From Burkholderia pyrrocinia (lineage in GTDB: Bacteria > Pseudomonadota > Gammaproteobacteria > Burkholderiales > Burkholderiaceae), in NCBI RefSeq assembly GCF_022809715.1, contig NZ_CP094461.1, positions 682,001 through 746,000 on the forward strand: a stretch of 64,000 nt of DNA, given 5' to 3'. Under the pieces are notes generated by a model that made no database searches, was not told the origin of the DNA, and was given only the letters and a program-made list of their open reading frames with translations. How positions within the stretch are numbered: position 1 is the stretch's first letter; every line of letters starts with the position of its first letter. The position numbers were made by a program, and so were the translations under genes. Of this stretch, positions 18,294 through 26,625 are shown one piece after another.

Positions 18294-19769
18294 TTACCAG
18301 CCGAACTTCGCTTCCATGCCGACATAGTCGGCATTGCGCGCACCGAGCGCGCGAATCGAGTTGGCGATCTGGAAGTGCACGGCCTCGACGGCCAGCGCCA
18401 CGTTCGCATTGACGAGCCAGTCCACGCGGGCCTGCGCATACATGCCCGTCCACGAACCGCCCTTGCCGGCCGTGCCCGGCACCGCCGACATCCCTTGCCC
18501 GTAGATCGCGTCGGCCGTCGACTCGCGCCACTGGAAACCGACCGCGGTCAGCACCGTCACGTTGCTGGCCGGCTTGAACGTCAGCGAAGGCTTCACGTGA
18601 ATCAGGTTGCTGTAGCCGGTGTAGCCGGCCAGCGTGAAGTAATAGCCGTTCGGGAACAGCGGGTTGAAGGTGCCCATGCGCCCGTCGCCGGGATGCTTGT
18701 CGCCCGACGCGCCGTCGACCTGAATGCCGATGCGCGGCGTGCCCGCCGTCTTCGTGAACGTATAGCCGCCCAGCGCGCCGAACGCCCACGCACCGATCGT
18801 GTCCTGCCCGATGTGCCCCGTCTGGAGCATCGCCTCGACGTCCCAGTCGAGCCGGCCGGATTTGCCCGCGTAGCGCATGTCGAACACGTCGCGCCGCTCG
18901 GTGCCGGCCCCGGCGAGATAACGCGCGTTGTCGCGCGTATAGCGCGACCAGTAGGCCGACAGGTCGCCGGGGCCCGTGCCGCTGCGCTCGACGCGCACGC
19001 CGTCGAATCGCAGGTGCCGGTTCGACACGTCGTCGAACACCGCGTCGTTGCGATATTGCACCGGGCGCGTCACATAGCCGATCAGCCGCCATTTGCCGAT
19101 TTCGTAGTTCGCCCACAGCGCGTCGAACGCCTGGCGCACGTTCGGCCCGTCGCGCACCGACACGAACCGCTGCAAGTCGAACGCCATCTCCTGCCGGCCG
19201 ATGCGGGCCTTGAGCGTGCCGCCGCCAATTTGATCGACATACGCGACGAACGCCTGCTCGATATCGAGCTGATCCTTGTCGACGGGCCCGACCGTATCCT
19301 TGCCGAACGGCCGCGCATCGACGAACTGGACGAACGCCTGGAAATGCCCGGCATAACGCAGATCCGCATGCACCGTCGCACGCTGGATCACGTAATTGTC
19401 GTCATGCGCGGCGCCAAGCCCGAACAGCGGCGCGTTGTTCAGCTCGAAGCGCTCGCGCAGGTTCGCGCCGAGCGACAGGTAGGTCGACGGGTCGGCGCCC
19501 AGCGGGATGTACTTCAGCGCATCGAGCGGCTTGCGCGGCACGCACGGATCCGCGAGTGCCGACCAGTCTTCCTGCCAACGGTTGAACAGCACGGTCGGCC
19601 GCTTGGCCGTACACGTCGCGCCGGCGGTCGAGGCCGGCGCCGCGGCATCGGCCGCCGCGGCTTCCTCGGCGCCGGCCGCCGTCCCGGCGCACGTCGCGAC
19701 GCCGCCTGCCAGCACGGCGGCCGGCAGCACGCGCCGCCACGCCCGTCTCATCGGCCGGCGGCCCATCAT
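18294..19769 (-). CDS. AlgE-like outer-membrane beta-barrel (alginate export family)
   Basis: Exported 491-aa protein with an N-terminal signal peptide (basic start, hydrophobic core, cleavage near AGAEE). From residue 80 onward it alternates short polar and aromatic strands (LSLGANLRERFELNN, AFVAYVDQ, LKARIGRQEM) and ends in FGW, a good C-terminal beta-signal for outer-membrane insertion. This pattern is that of the alginate-export/AlgE family, which in soil bacteria often serves as a substrate-specific porin rather than for alginate. Its start overlaps the stop of the secreted VOC gene (ATGA), so the pair is co-translated. Confidence 0.85.
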   Translation of the reverse strand: MMGRRPMRRAWRRVLPAAVLAGGVATCAGTAAGAEEAAAADAAAPASTAGATCTAKRPTVLFNRWQEDWSALADPCVPRKPLDALKYIPLGADPSTYLSLGANLRERFELNNAPLFGLGAAHDDNYVIQRATVHADLRYAGHFQAFVQFVDARPFGKDTVGPVDKDQLDIEQAFVAYVDQIGGGTLKARIGRQEMAFDLQRFVSVRDGPNVRQAFDALWANYEIGKWRLIGYVTRPVQYRNDAVFDDVSNRHLRFDGVRVERSGTGPGDLSAYWSRYTRDNARYLAGAGTERRDVFDMRYAGKSGRLDWDVEAMLQTGHIGQDTIGAWAFGALGGYTFTKTAGTPRIGIQVDGASGDKHPGDGRMGTFNPLFPNGYYFTLAGYTGYSNLIHVKPSLTFKPASNVTVLTAVGFQWRESTADAIYGQGMSAVPGTAGKGGSWTGMYAQARVDWLVNANVALAVEAVHFQIANSIRALGARNADYVGMEAKFGW

Positions 19770-20707
19770 TTCGACCGCGCGTGGATCTCGGCGACGTAGC
19801 CGCCCGGGAACTGCACGAGCGCCGCATCGCGCCCGTCCGACGTGAAGGTCGGCACCAGCACGGTCACGCCCGCGGCCTGCGCCTGCTTCAGCGTCGCGGC
19901 CAGATCCTGCACTTCATAGCCGGTCATCTCGCGGCCGAACGGGTAAGGCAGATGGCCGTCAGTAGCCAGCACGGTCATCTTGCCGAAGCCCGACTCGATG
20001 CGGATGCGGCGATACGTGTCGTTCGGCCGGCCGATCTCGATGCCCGGCGCCTTGCGCACGTCGGACACGACCTTGCCGCGCGAGAACGCGACGAAGTCGT
20101 GCACCAGCTTGCTCGCGCTTTCCGGCGACACGTACACGCGGTTTTCCGGCACCGTCTGCAGCGGGTCATACTTCGGCGCCTGGGTGTGCCAGTAGAGTTG
20201 CATGTTCACGCCGCCCGGCCAGCGGACGATCGCGTCGCGACCGATCGGATCGGGGAACGTGTCGACGATCACGTCCGCGCCGTGCGCGCGCGCCGACTTC
20301 ACCGCGACGTCCATGTCGGTGACGAGATAGCCGGTGCGCTCCTCGCAGAACGGATACGGAATCGGCGTCTTGAAGCCGAACACCGAGACCGTGCCGACCG
20401 GCGTCAGCACCAGCTGCGACATCGTCTGGCTCGGCGTCGGCGTGACCTGGAACACGCCCTGCTTCGACTTCTTGCCGCCGAACGTCGCGACGAAGCTGTC
20501 GGTGAAGCGGTCGAAATCCTCCGGTGCGACGCACACGTGCGTCGTGTCGTATTGCGGGCCGACCGCGACGGCCGGCACCTTCGCGGACGAGGTCTCCAGC
20601 AGGCGCGTCTCGTCGGCATGAGCCGGTGCGGTCGCCAGCAAAGCGCCGAGCACGGCCGTCGACGCGGCCGTCATCCGCAATACTTGTCGCAACTTCAGTG
20701 CAAACAT
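19766..20707 (-). CDS. Secreted VOC (glyoxalase/bleomycin-resistance fold) protein
   Basis: A 313-aa protein with a signal peptide (residues 1-31, ending APAHA) and two VOC-type modules: one near 50-180 (YDTTHVCVAPEDFDRFTDSFVATFGG ... WPGGVNMQLYWH) and a second near 180-313 (NRVYVSPESASKLVHDFVAFS ... FPGGYVAEIHARSK). Repeated PYPF/GYxV elements support the duplication. VOC enzymes are normally cytoplasmic, so a periplasmic one is unusual. Start at MFALKL after AAGGAGAATTCG. It sits between a DUF1275 membrane gene and an AlgE-like porin on the same strand. Enzyme versus binding protein cannot be decided. Confidence 0.8.
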   Translation of the reverse strand: MFALKLRQVLRMTAASTAVLGALLATAPAHADETRLLETSSAKVPAVAVGPQYDTTHVCVAPEDFDRFTDSFVATFGGKKSKQGVFQVTPTPSQTMSQLVLTPVGTVSVFGFKTPIPYPFCEERTGYLVTDMDVAVKSARAHGADVIVDTFPDPIGRDAIVRWPGGVNMQLYWHTQAPKYDPLQTVPENRVYVSPESASKLVHDFVAFSRGKVVSDVRKAPGIEIGRPNDTYRRIRIESGFGKMTVLATDGHLPYPFGREMTGYEVQDLAATLKQAQAAGVTVLVPTFTSDGRDAALVQFPGGYVAEIHARSK

Positions 20708-20755
20708 CGAATTCTCCTTGAAAGTGGCAAGCGCAGCCGTATGCTGCGCGCGCAT

Positions 20756-21496
20756 TCAGCGTGACGTCGGCCGCGTGTCGGGCCGACCGGATTGATAGGC
20801 GAGGAAGCACAGCGCGGCGAGCGGCAGCGCCAGTGCCCAGAAGGCGGCGAACACATAGGCCGCCGCCCCCGCGCCCGCCCCGAGCGCAAAGCCCGCGACC
20901 GGCGGCAGCGTGCGCCGCAGCCGCACCCGCGCGGCGTCCCGTTCGACAGGCGCTGCGAGCGGCACGAGCCAGTCGAACGCATCGATCACTGCCTGCGTGA
21001 CATTGCCCGTCATCACCGTGTTGGCGACGACCGAGCGGGCCGTCAGCCGGCCGTGCGCGTTCTGGACACCCATCGCCGCGGCGCCGAGCAGGCCGCACAG
21101 GATCGTCCTCGGCGCGTCGGCGTCGGCGATCGGCGATGCCATCACGCCGGCCAGCATGAACCCGGCCAGCAGCACGGCCTGCAGCGCATACAGCGAACGT
21201 GCGCGCACGCCATGGCCCAGCACGCGCATCCGATGGTCGAGCACGCGCGCGCCGACGATGCCGGCGATGAAGGCCGGAAACGCGAGCCACTTGATCACGA
21301 GCCCTTGCCCGACGCCCGCCAGCCCCGAACCGATCAGGATGAAGTTGCCGGTGACGTGCGCAGTGAACAGGCCGAACAGCGCGACGAAGCCGAGCGTGTC
21401 GACATAACCGGCGATCGACGCGAGAAACACGTCCTCGCCGCGCACGTGATCGGGCGCGGCGGCGGCGGCGCCCGCGGTTACTTGCTGCGAAGGCAT
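20756..21496 (-). CDS. DUF1275 family (YoaK-like) integral membrane protein
   Basis: A 246-aa membrane protein with six or seven hydrophobic segments. It shows the DUF1275 signatures YVDTLGFVALFGLFTAHVTGN near the N terminus and MGVQNAHGRL...VVANTVMTGNVTQ in the middle. Molecular function is unknown. It is the first gene of a probable operon with the secreted VOC protein (48 bp downstream) and the AlgE-like porin. A second DUF1275 gene is at 54970. Confidence 0.88.
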   Translation of the reverse strand: MPSQQVTAGAAAAAPDHVRGEDVFLASIAGYVDTLGFVALFGLFTAHVTGNFILIGSGLAGVGQGLVIKWLAFPAFIAGIVGARVLDHRMRVLGHGVRARSLYALQAVLLAGFMLAGVMASPIADADAPRTILCGLLGAAAMGVQNAHGRLTARSVVANTVMTGNVTQAVIDAFDWLVPLAAPVERDAARVRLRRTLPPVAGFALGAGAGAAAYVFAAFWALALPLAALCFLAYQSGRPDTRPTSR

Positions 21497-21798
21497 GAGC
21501 CGGTTTCCTGGAATGTGTCGACTGCGCCGGCGCCCGACGAGATCAGATAAAGCATGTTCCGCTCCGGTTTCGCCGACGGGTCCGGCTTGCCGACTGGCAT
21601 CCGGCCCATGCGGCGGTTCGGAAGCTAGAGTAGTGAAGGCCGGCCTGAATGTCTTGGCGGCGGCCTGAAATTTTCTGAATCCGCCGGCTCGCGCGCAGGA
21701 CGGAGGCGCCGGTCCGGTTCGACGCAGGGCGATACCGCAAGGAATTCAGCGCCGCAACAAAAGCCGCGCTGCAAACCGTATTCGCGGCCCCGATCGTG

Positions 21799-21816
21799 TT
21801 ATTTTTCGATCGATAG
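21799..21816. promoter_or_regulatory. Probable operator upstream of the tetR-type gene
   Basis: The complement of this stretch reads CTATCGATCGAAAAATAA, matching the palindrome upstream of the MFS exporter gene (5668-5685) at 15 of 18 positions. It lies about 30 bp before the tetR-type start in a locally A+T-rich region. Autoregulation is the likely reading; it is inferred from position and similarity only. Confidence 0.4.
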
Positions 21817-21847
21817 TTTAGGCATGCGCGCCATCAGGAGCCGACGA

Positions 21848-22567
21848 ATGACCGAAAGAAAACGCAGCACGCCGGCCCGCGAGCCCGGGACCGACACCGA
21901 CGGCAACGCCGTCACGCCGGGCCGCCGGCTCGCGCCGGAAGCGCGCGAGCGTCAGATCGTCGAGAAGGCGATCGAGCACTTCGCGACGCACGGCTTTTCC
22001 GGCAGCACGCGCGAGCTCGCGCGGCAGATCGGCGTCACCCAGCCGCTGCTGTACCGGTACTTTCCGAGCAAGGAAGCGCTGATCGATCGTGTCTACGACG
22101 AGATCTATACGTGGGATCCCGACTGGGAAAAGCTGATCGCCGATCGCGCGGTCCCGCTGCAGGAGCGGCTCGTCGCGTTCTACCGCGCGTACGCGCAAAC
22201 CATCCTGCGGCGCGAATGGATCCGCACCTTCATCTTCGCAGGGCTCAGCCGCGAGGGGTTCAACACGCGCTACCTGTCGCGGCTGCGCGAACGCGTATTC
22301 CTGCCGGTGCTGCGCGAGCTGCGGTACGAATACGACATCGCCACGCCGGCGACGGAGGCCCAGCGCAATGCGGAAATCGAACTGGTCTGGAGCCTGCACG
22401 CGAGCATCTTCTATTTCGGCGTCCGCAAATGGGTCTACGGCCTGCCGGTGCCCGACGATCTCGATACCGAAATCGAACGGCTGATCGACGCATTCCTGCA
22501 CGGCACGCCCGCTACGCTGAAGCAGCTCGCGTCGGGCGCGACCGGCCGGCGCCGCCGGCGCGCGTGA
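21848..22567 (+). CDS. TetR-family transcriptional regulator
   Basis: A 239-aa repressor-type protein. A basic 40-residue N-terminal extension precedes the TetR helix-turn-helix (ERQIVEKAIEHFATHGFSGSTRELARQIGVTQPLLYRYFPSKEALI, split over residues 46-90), followed by a helical ligand-binding domain. The start at MTERKR follows AGGAGCCGACGA; an earlier in-frame ATG has no ribosome site. The C terminus is very Arg-rich. It precedes the dehalogenase-like and flavin monooxygenase genes, which it may control, and a putative operator pair links it to the MFS gene. Confidence 0.9.
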   Translation: MTERKRSTPAREPGTDTDGNAVTPGRRLAPEARERQIVEKAIEHFATHGFSGSTRELARQIGVTQPLLYRYFPSKEALIDRVYDEIYTWDPDWEKLIADRAVPLQERLVAFYRAYAQTILRREWIRTFIFAGLSREGFNTRYLSRLRERVFLPVLRELRYEYDIATPATEAQRNAEIELVWSLHASIFYFGVRKWVYGLPVPDDLDTEIERLIDAFLHGTPATLKQLASGATGRRRRRA

Positions 22568-22616
22568 CGCGGCGGCGGCCGGCGATCGCGCGCGGGTCGC
22601 GTGCAACTGCGGCGCG

Positions 22617-22664
22617 ACGGTCGATGACGGTCGATGACGGTCGATGACGGTCGATGACGGTCGA
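22617..22664. repeat. Tandem repeat of the 10-mer TCGATGACGG
   Basis: Four perfect copies fill 22621-22660, with partial copies on both sides (GACGG before, TCGA after). The array lies in the 364-bp noncoding interval between the TetR gene and the alpha/beta hydrolase. One unit equals about one helical turn. Confidence 0.9.
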
Positions 22665-22931
22665 ATCGGCATCCGGCATTTTCGCGCCCGGGCTCCTTGG
22701 TCGGTCGCGCCGACCGTCGGACCGCCGCTTGCGGCGCGAATCACGCGAGGATCAGGAAACACCGGCCATCCGCTGACAACGTGATCGTGATATAGCGGCC
22801 GATGCCGGCCGCGCGCACCACCAGACGAATTCAGAACAATTTATCCGGCACGCCGCGCGCTTCGCCTATCCTCGACAAGTATTCGCGCCCGCGCCTGCCG
22901 TGCGCGGGACGAACCGGACAGGGACCGTCAC

Positions 22932-23807
22932 ATGACCATCGCCACGCCTTCGATCACCCATCACACCGTCACCGCGAACGGCATCCGCCAGCATTACATC
23001 GATGCCGGCAGCGGGCCCGTCGTCGTGCTGCTGCACGGCTTCCCGGAAACCAGCTTCGCGTGGCGCTTCCAGATCCCCGCGCTGGCGCAGCGCTACCGCG
23101 TGATCGCGCCCGACCTGCGCGGCTACGGCGAAACCGACAAGCCGGCCGCCGGCTACGACAAGCGCAACATGGCGCGCGACCTCGCCGAACTGCTCGACAC
23201 GCTCGGCATCGGCCGCATCGCGCTCGTCGGGCACGACCGCGGCGCACGCGTCGCAACGCGTTTCTCGAAAGACTTCCCCGAACGCGTCGACCGGCTCGTC
23301 GTGATGGACAACGTGCCGACGCGCATCGTCGCGCAGAACATGACCGCGCAAACGGCGCGCGCGTACTGGTTCTTCCTGTTCCACCAGGTGCCGGACCTTC
23401 CCGAGGCGTTGATCGCCGGCAAGGAAGCCGAATGGCTGAGTTATTTCTTTTCCGACTGGTGCTACAACCCGCACGCGATCTCCGGCGACGCGTTCGACAC
23501 GTACGTGCGCGCGTATCGACGCCCGGGCGCCGTGCGCGGCGCACTGGCCGACTATCGCGCGAACGCGGAAGACGTGAAGCAGGATCTCGTCGATGCGGAC
23601 GTCCGGATCGCATGCCCGACCATGGCCATCTGGGGCGAGGATTTTTATGCGGTCGGCAAGATGTTCGACATGAAATCCGTGTGGGAAAGCATGGCGACGA
23701 ACCTGCATGCCGAGCCGATCGCGCAGTGCGGACACCTGCCGCAGGAGGAACAGCCGGAGCGCGTGAACGCGCTGCTGCTCGACTTCCTGAAGCACTGGGA
23801 AGGCTGA
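22932..23807 (+). CDS. Alpha/beta hydrolase, fluoroacetate-dehalogenase/epoxide-hydrolase-like
   Basis: Hydrolase of 291 aa. Nucleophile elbow GHDRG gives D102; the oxyanion motif is LLHGFPET; the catalytic His is H268 (CGHLPQEEQPE). As in fluoroacetate dehalogenases, two arginines flank the nucleophile (D102-R103-G-A-R106), which in that family hold the substrate carboxylate, and Y208 is present. The His-Trp pair that binds halide in characterised enzymes appears as W146-F147 when YHWSFL is aligned with YWFFLF, so the leaving-group pocket differs. It begins a two-gene unit with a flavin monooxygenase 39 bp downstream. Haloacetate dehalogenase is the most likely database name. Confidence 0.85.
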   Translation: MTIATPSITHHTVTANGIRQHYIDAGSGPVVVLLHGFPETSFAWRFQIPALAQRYRVIAPDLRGYGETDKPAAGYDKRNMARDLAELLDTLGIGRIALVGHDRGARVATRFSKDFPERVDRLVVMDNVPTRIVAQNMTAQTARAYWFFLFHQVPDLPEALIAGKEAEWLSYFFSDWCYNPHAISGDAFDTYVRAYRRPGAVRGALADYRANAEDVKQDLVDADVRIACPTMAIWGEDFYAVGKMFDMKSVWESMATNLHAEPIAQCGHLPQEEQPERVNALLLDFLKHWEG

Positions 23808-23846
23808 ACCGCCGCGCGTGCGACGGATCATCGGGAGGAAGCAATC

Positions 23847-24989
23847 ATGAGCGACGTTTCGGGCCCGCTGGCGGTCGTCATCGGCGGATCGGTGGGCGGG
23901 CTTTTCACGGCCACCGCGCTGCGGGCAGCCGGATGGCGCGTCAAGGTCTTCGAGCAATCGCCGAACGACCTCGACAGCCGCGGCGGCGGCATCGTGCTGC
24001 AAGCGCCGATCGAACGCGCATTCACGTTCGGCGGCGTGCCCGTGCCGCGCGATGCGGGCGTCGATTCGGTCGACCGGATCTATCTCGACGAACACGACCG
24101 GATCGTGCAACGCCTGTACATGCCGCAAACGCAGACCGCGTGGAACGTGATCTACACGGCCCTGAAGCGCGCGCTGCCCGCCGGCGTCGTGCACGCCGGC
24201 GTATCGTTCGAGCGGTTCGCGCAGGAAGGCGATCGCGTGATCGCGCATTTCACGGACGGCCGCGTCGAGCAGGCCGACCTGCTGGTCGGCGCCGACGGCG
24301 GCCGCTCGAACGTCCGCGCGCAACTGCTTCCCGACACGCGGCCCGCGTACGCGGGGTATGTCGCGTGGCGCGGGCTCGTCGACGAGCATCTGCTTCCCGA
24401 AACGGCACTGCGGGTGCTGCGCGACCGCTTCACGTTTCAGCAAGGCGACGCGCATCTGTTCCTGACCTATCTGGTGCCCGGCCGCGGCGGCGCGATCGAA
24501 CCGGGCAAACGACGCGTGAACTGGGTCTGGTACCGGCGGCTCGCAGCGGATCGCCTGCCGTCGCTGTTCCTCGCGCAGGACGGCACGCAGCGCGACGGGT
24601 CGCTGCCGCCCGGCGCGATGCGGGACGACAACCGGCTCGAACTCGTGGATGCCGGCCGCCGGATGCTTGCGCCGACGCTCGCCGCGCTCGTCGATGCTAC
24701 GCAGGCACCGTTCGCCCAGGCGATCCTGGATCTCGCGGTCGACCGCATGGCGTTCGGCCGCGCGGTGTTGCTCGGCGACGCGGCCTGCCTCGTCCGGCCG
24801 CACACGGCCGCCGGCGTCGCGAAAGCGGCGGAGAATGCGGTCGGTCTCGCCGACGCGCTGCGCGGCGTCGTGCGCGGCCCTGCGTTCGACGCCGCGCTGT
24901 CGCGCTGGGAGGCCCGTCAGCTTGCCGCCAATGCGTCGCTGTCCGAACTCGGCATCTCGCTCGGCACCCGGATCATGGGGCGCGCGTGA
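23847..24989 (+). CDS. FAD-dependent aromatic-type monooxygenase
   Basis: A 380-aa group A flavoprotein monooxygenase. The Rossmann dinucleotide fold is VVIGGSVGGLFTATALRAAGWRVKVFEQS at the N terminus, the DG motif region reads DLLVGADGGRSNVRAQL, and the second FAD motif is GRAVLLGDAACLVRPHTAAG. Closest in type to 2,6-dihydroxypyridine 3-monooxygenase. Start ATG after GGGAGGAAGCAATC. It follows the hydrolase gene closely, so the two probably act on one compound; hydroxylation of a ring substrate is expected, identity unknown. Confidence 0.88.
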   Translation: MSDVSGPLAVVIGGSVGGLFTATALRAAGWRVKVFEQSPNDLDSRGGGIVLQAPIERAFTFGGVPVPRDAGVDSVDRIYLDEHDRIVQRLYMPQTQTAWNVIYTALKRALPAGVVHAGVSFERFAQEGDRVIAHFTDGRVEQADLLVGADGGRSNVRAQLLPDTRPAYAGYVAWRGLVDEHLLPETALRVLRDRFTFQQGDAHLFLTYLVPGRGGAIEPGKRRVNWVWYRRLAADRLPSLFLAQDGTQRDGSLPPGAMRDDNRLELVDAGRRMLAPTLAALVDATQAPFAQAILDLAVDRMAFGRAVLLGDAACLVRPHTAAGVAKAAENAVGLADALRGVVRGPAFDAALSRWEARQLAANASLSELGISLGTRIMGRA

Positions 24990-25020
24990 CCGGTCATCGG
25001 ATGCGCGGTGCGTCGTTCGA

Positions 25021-25110
25021 TCATGCGATGGTCTTCGACATACCGCCGTCGACCTGCAACGCGGTGACGAACCTCTTATTTTTCAGATGCTCGAACCGGG
25101 CGCCGATTTC
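25021..25110 (-). pseudogene. C-terminal remnant of a short-chain dehydrogenase
   Basis: Read on the minus strand, one frame gives 29 residues ending RFVTALQVDGGMSKTIA followed by TGA, the conserved C-terminal strand and tail of classical short-chain dehydrogenases (VTGxxLxVDGG). The preceding dehydrogenase body is absent: upstream sequence no longer reads as a Rossmann fold and the frame has no suitable start. It is a truncated gene, convergent with the flavin monooxygenase. The rest of the 230-bp gap shows nothing else. Confidence 0.7.
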
Positions 25111-25219
25111 ACTCGAACGCGACGACGTTCTCCTGATCCGGTCGCGCCGGGTCGCCCGACGAGGCCCACGTCGGGCTTGAAACCGTGAAGCCACACGGGC
25201 GTCTTACCGCTGCACCGCC

Positions 25220-26227
25220 TCAACCCGCCGCAACCAACGAATTAAACGACGTATCCCAGAACGGCGCGACATTCGCCGGTCCGTCCAGCACGCCGATACG
25301 AGCGAACACATCCGCGACCTGCTGATGCTGCGCCACCACGTCGGGCGTCACCGGCAGCAGCGCATAGTCGTCGCTGCGCTGCTCGAACATCGCGACGAGA
25401 TCGGCAACCGGCACGCGCGTCTCGCGGTTCTGCACGAGCGCATAGTCGCGGAAATGCCCGTTCGCCCACGCATACGCACGTCGGAACCGCAGCAGCAGAT
25501 CGCCCGTCGCTGCTCGACGGCGCGCATCGTCGAGCGTGCGCGGGTTCGCGTAGACCGGAAAATTGCCCGACAGATAACCCTTCCCCGTCTTCAGCACGCG
25601 CGCGCCGTAGCGATTGCGCGCGAGCTGGCCGTTGTAGCCGTAGATCGCCCACGCGTCGATGTCGCCGCGATCGTAAGCGGACAACCCATCCGTCGGCGAC
25701 AGGTTGATCGGCTGGATGTCGTCGAAGCTCAAGCCGGCCTCCGCCAGCTGGCGATACAGGAAATAGTGCGACGTCGTCGCGCGCACGTAGCCGACGCGCT
25801 TGCCCTTCAGTTCCGCGATGCCGCGGATCGGCGTGTCCTTGCGCGCGAGCGTGACCTGGTTGTTCAGGTCTTCGCGTGCGCGGGAGATGAACCGCACATT
25901 GGCCTTCTGGCGCGCCGCGAACACCGCCGGAATTTCGCTACCCGAACCGATATCGAGCGCATCCGCATTGAGCGCCTCGATATGCAGCACGCCGTTGTTC
26001 AGCTCGCGCCATTCGATCCGGTACGGTGTGTCGCCGAGGCCGGCCGCCTGCAGCAGCGCGCGCCAGCCGCCCTTGTAGGTCGCGACGCGCAAGGTCGTGC
26101 CGGCGAGATCGGCATTGACGGCCGGCGCAGCGAACGCGGCCCTTGCGGAAAACGGGGCCAACGGGGCCGACACGACCGCGGCACCGGCGAGCAGCAGGCG
26201 GCGGCGTGCCGCCGAAATTGACGACAT
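25220..26227 (-). CDS. ABC transporter substrate-binding protein, aliphatic-sulfonate type (SsuA-like)
   Basis: Periplasmic binding protein of 335 aa with a signal containing RRRLLLAGAAVVSAPLAPF (Tat-like double arginine) and cleavage near AFAAP. The mature part has the SsuA/NMT1-like fold landmarks: LRVATYKGG, IEALNADALDIGSGSEIPA, LKGKRVGYVRATTSHYFLYRQL and a DAWAIYGYNGQLA segment. This family binds sulfonates, taurine or related compounds. No permease or ATPase sits next to it; those of the cluster at 33.1-35.0 kb could be shared. It follows the DUF3088 gene by 53 bp on the same strand. Confidence 0.88.
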   Translation of the reverse strand: MSSISAARRRLLLAGAAVVSAPLAPFSARAAFAAPAVNADLAGTTLRVATYKGGWRALLQAAGLGDTPYRIEWRELNNGVLHIEALNADALDIGSGSEIPAVFAARQKANVRFISRAREDLNNQVTLARKDTPIRGIAELKGKRVGYVRATTSHYFLYRQLAEAGLSFDDIQPINLSPTDGLSAYDRGDIDAWAIYGYNGQLARNRYGARVLKTGKGYLSGNFPVYANPRTLDDARRRAATGDLLLRFRRAYAWANGHFRDYALVQNRETRVPVADLVAMFEQRSDDYALLPVTPDVVAQHQQVADVFARIGVLDGPANVAPFWDTSFNSLVAAG

Positions 26228-26280
26228 CGGATGCTCCTGTCAGTCGGATCAGAATCGGATAAGAAGTGAAAACCGTCGTA

Positions 26281-26625
26281 TCAATGAAGCACCGGAAATC
26301 CGTGGCGTTCGGCCAGCAGTTCGAGGATGCGCCGCGCGTCGGTGACGAAGCGCACGTCGCCGAGCGTCTGCGCGTCGTCCGGCGCCGGCTGGTCGCGGCC
26401 GAGCACGAGCACCGGCAGGCCCTGGTGCGCGTCGTCGAGCGCGTCGATCACCGCATGCCGCGGCCGCTCGAAACCGATGCGCTTCACGTCGATGCGGCCG
26501 GCATGGTCGGGCGCGCTCGCCAGCAGCCCTTCGATCGACAGTCCATGCGGACAGACGAAGCGTCGGCCCGGATGCTTCGGATCGCTAAAGCCCGGTTCCA
26601 GCAAAAACAGTACATCGCGACTCAT
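26281..26625 (-). CDS. DUF3088 family protein
   Basis: Small cytoplasmic protein of 114 aa starting MSRDVLFLLEPGF with RFVCPHGLSIEGLL nearby, the pattern of DUF3088. The single Cys in VCPHG resembles a thioredoxin/glutaredoxin-like entry, and the length fits a lone thioredoxin-type fold, but the function is not known. The start was set at MSRDV behind GGGAG; the frame extends further but without a ribosome site. It is the first gene of a likely two-gene unit with the SsuA-like binding protein, so a link to sulfur acquisition is an inference from context. Confidence 0.75.
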   Translation of the reverse strand: MSRDVLFLLEPGFSDPKHPGRRFVCPHGLSIEGLLASAPDHAGRIDVKRIGFERPRHAVIDALDDAHQGLPVLVLGRDQPAPDDAQTLGDVRFVTDARRILELLAERHGFPVLH

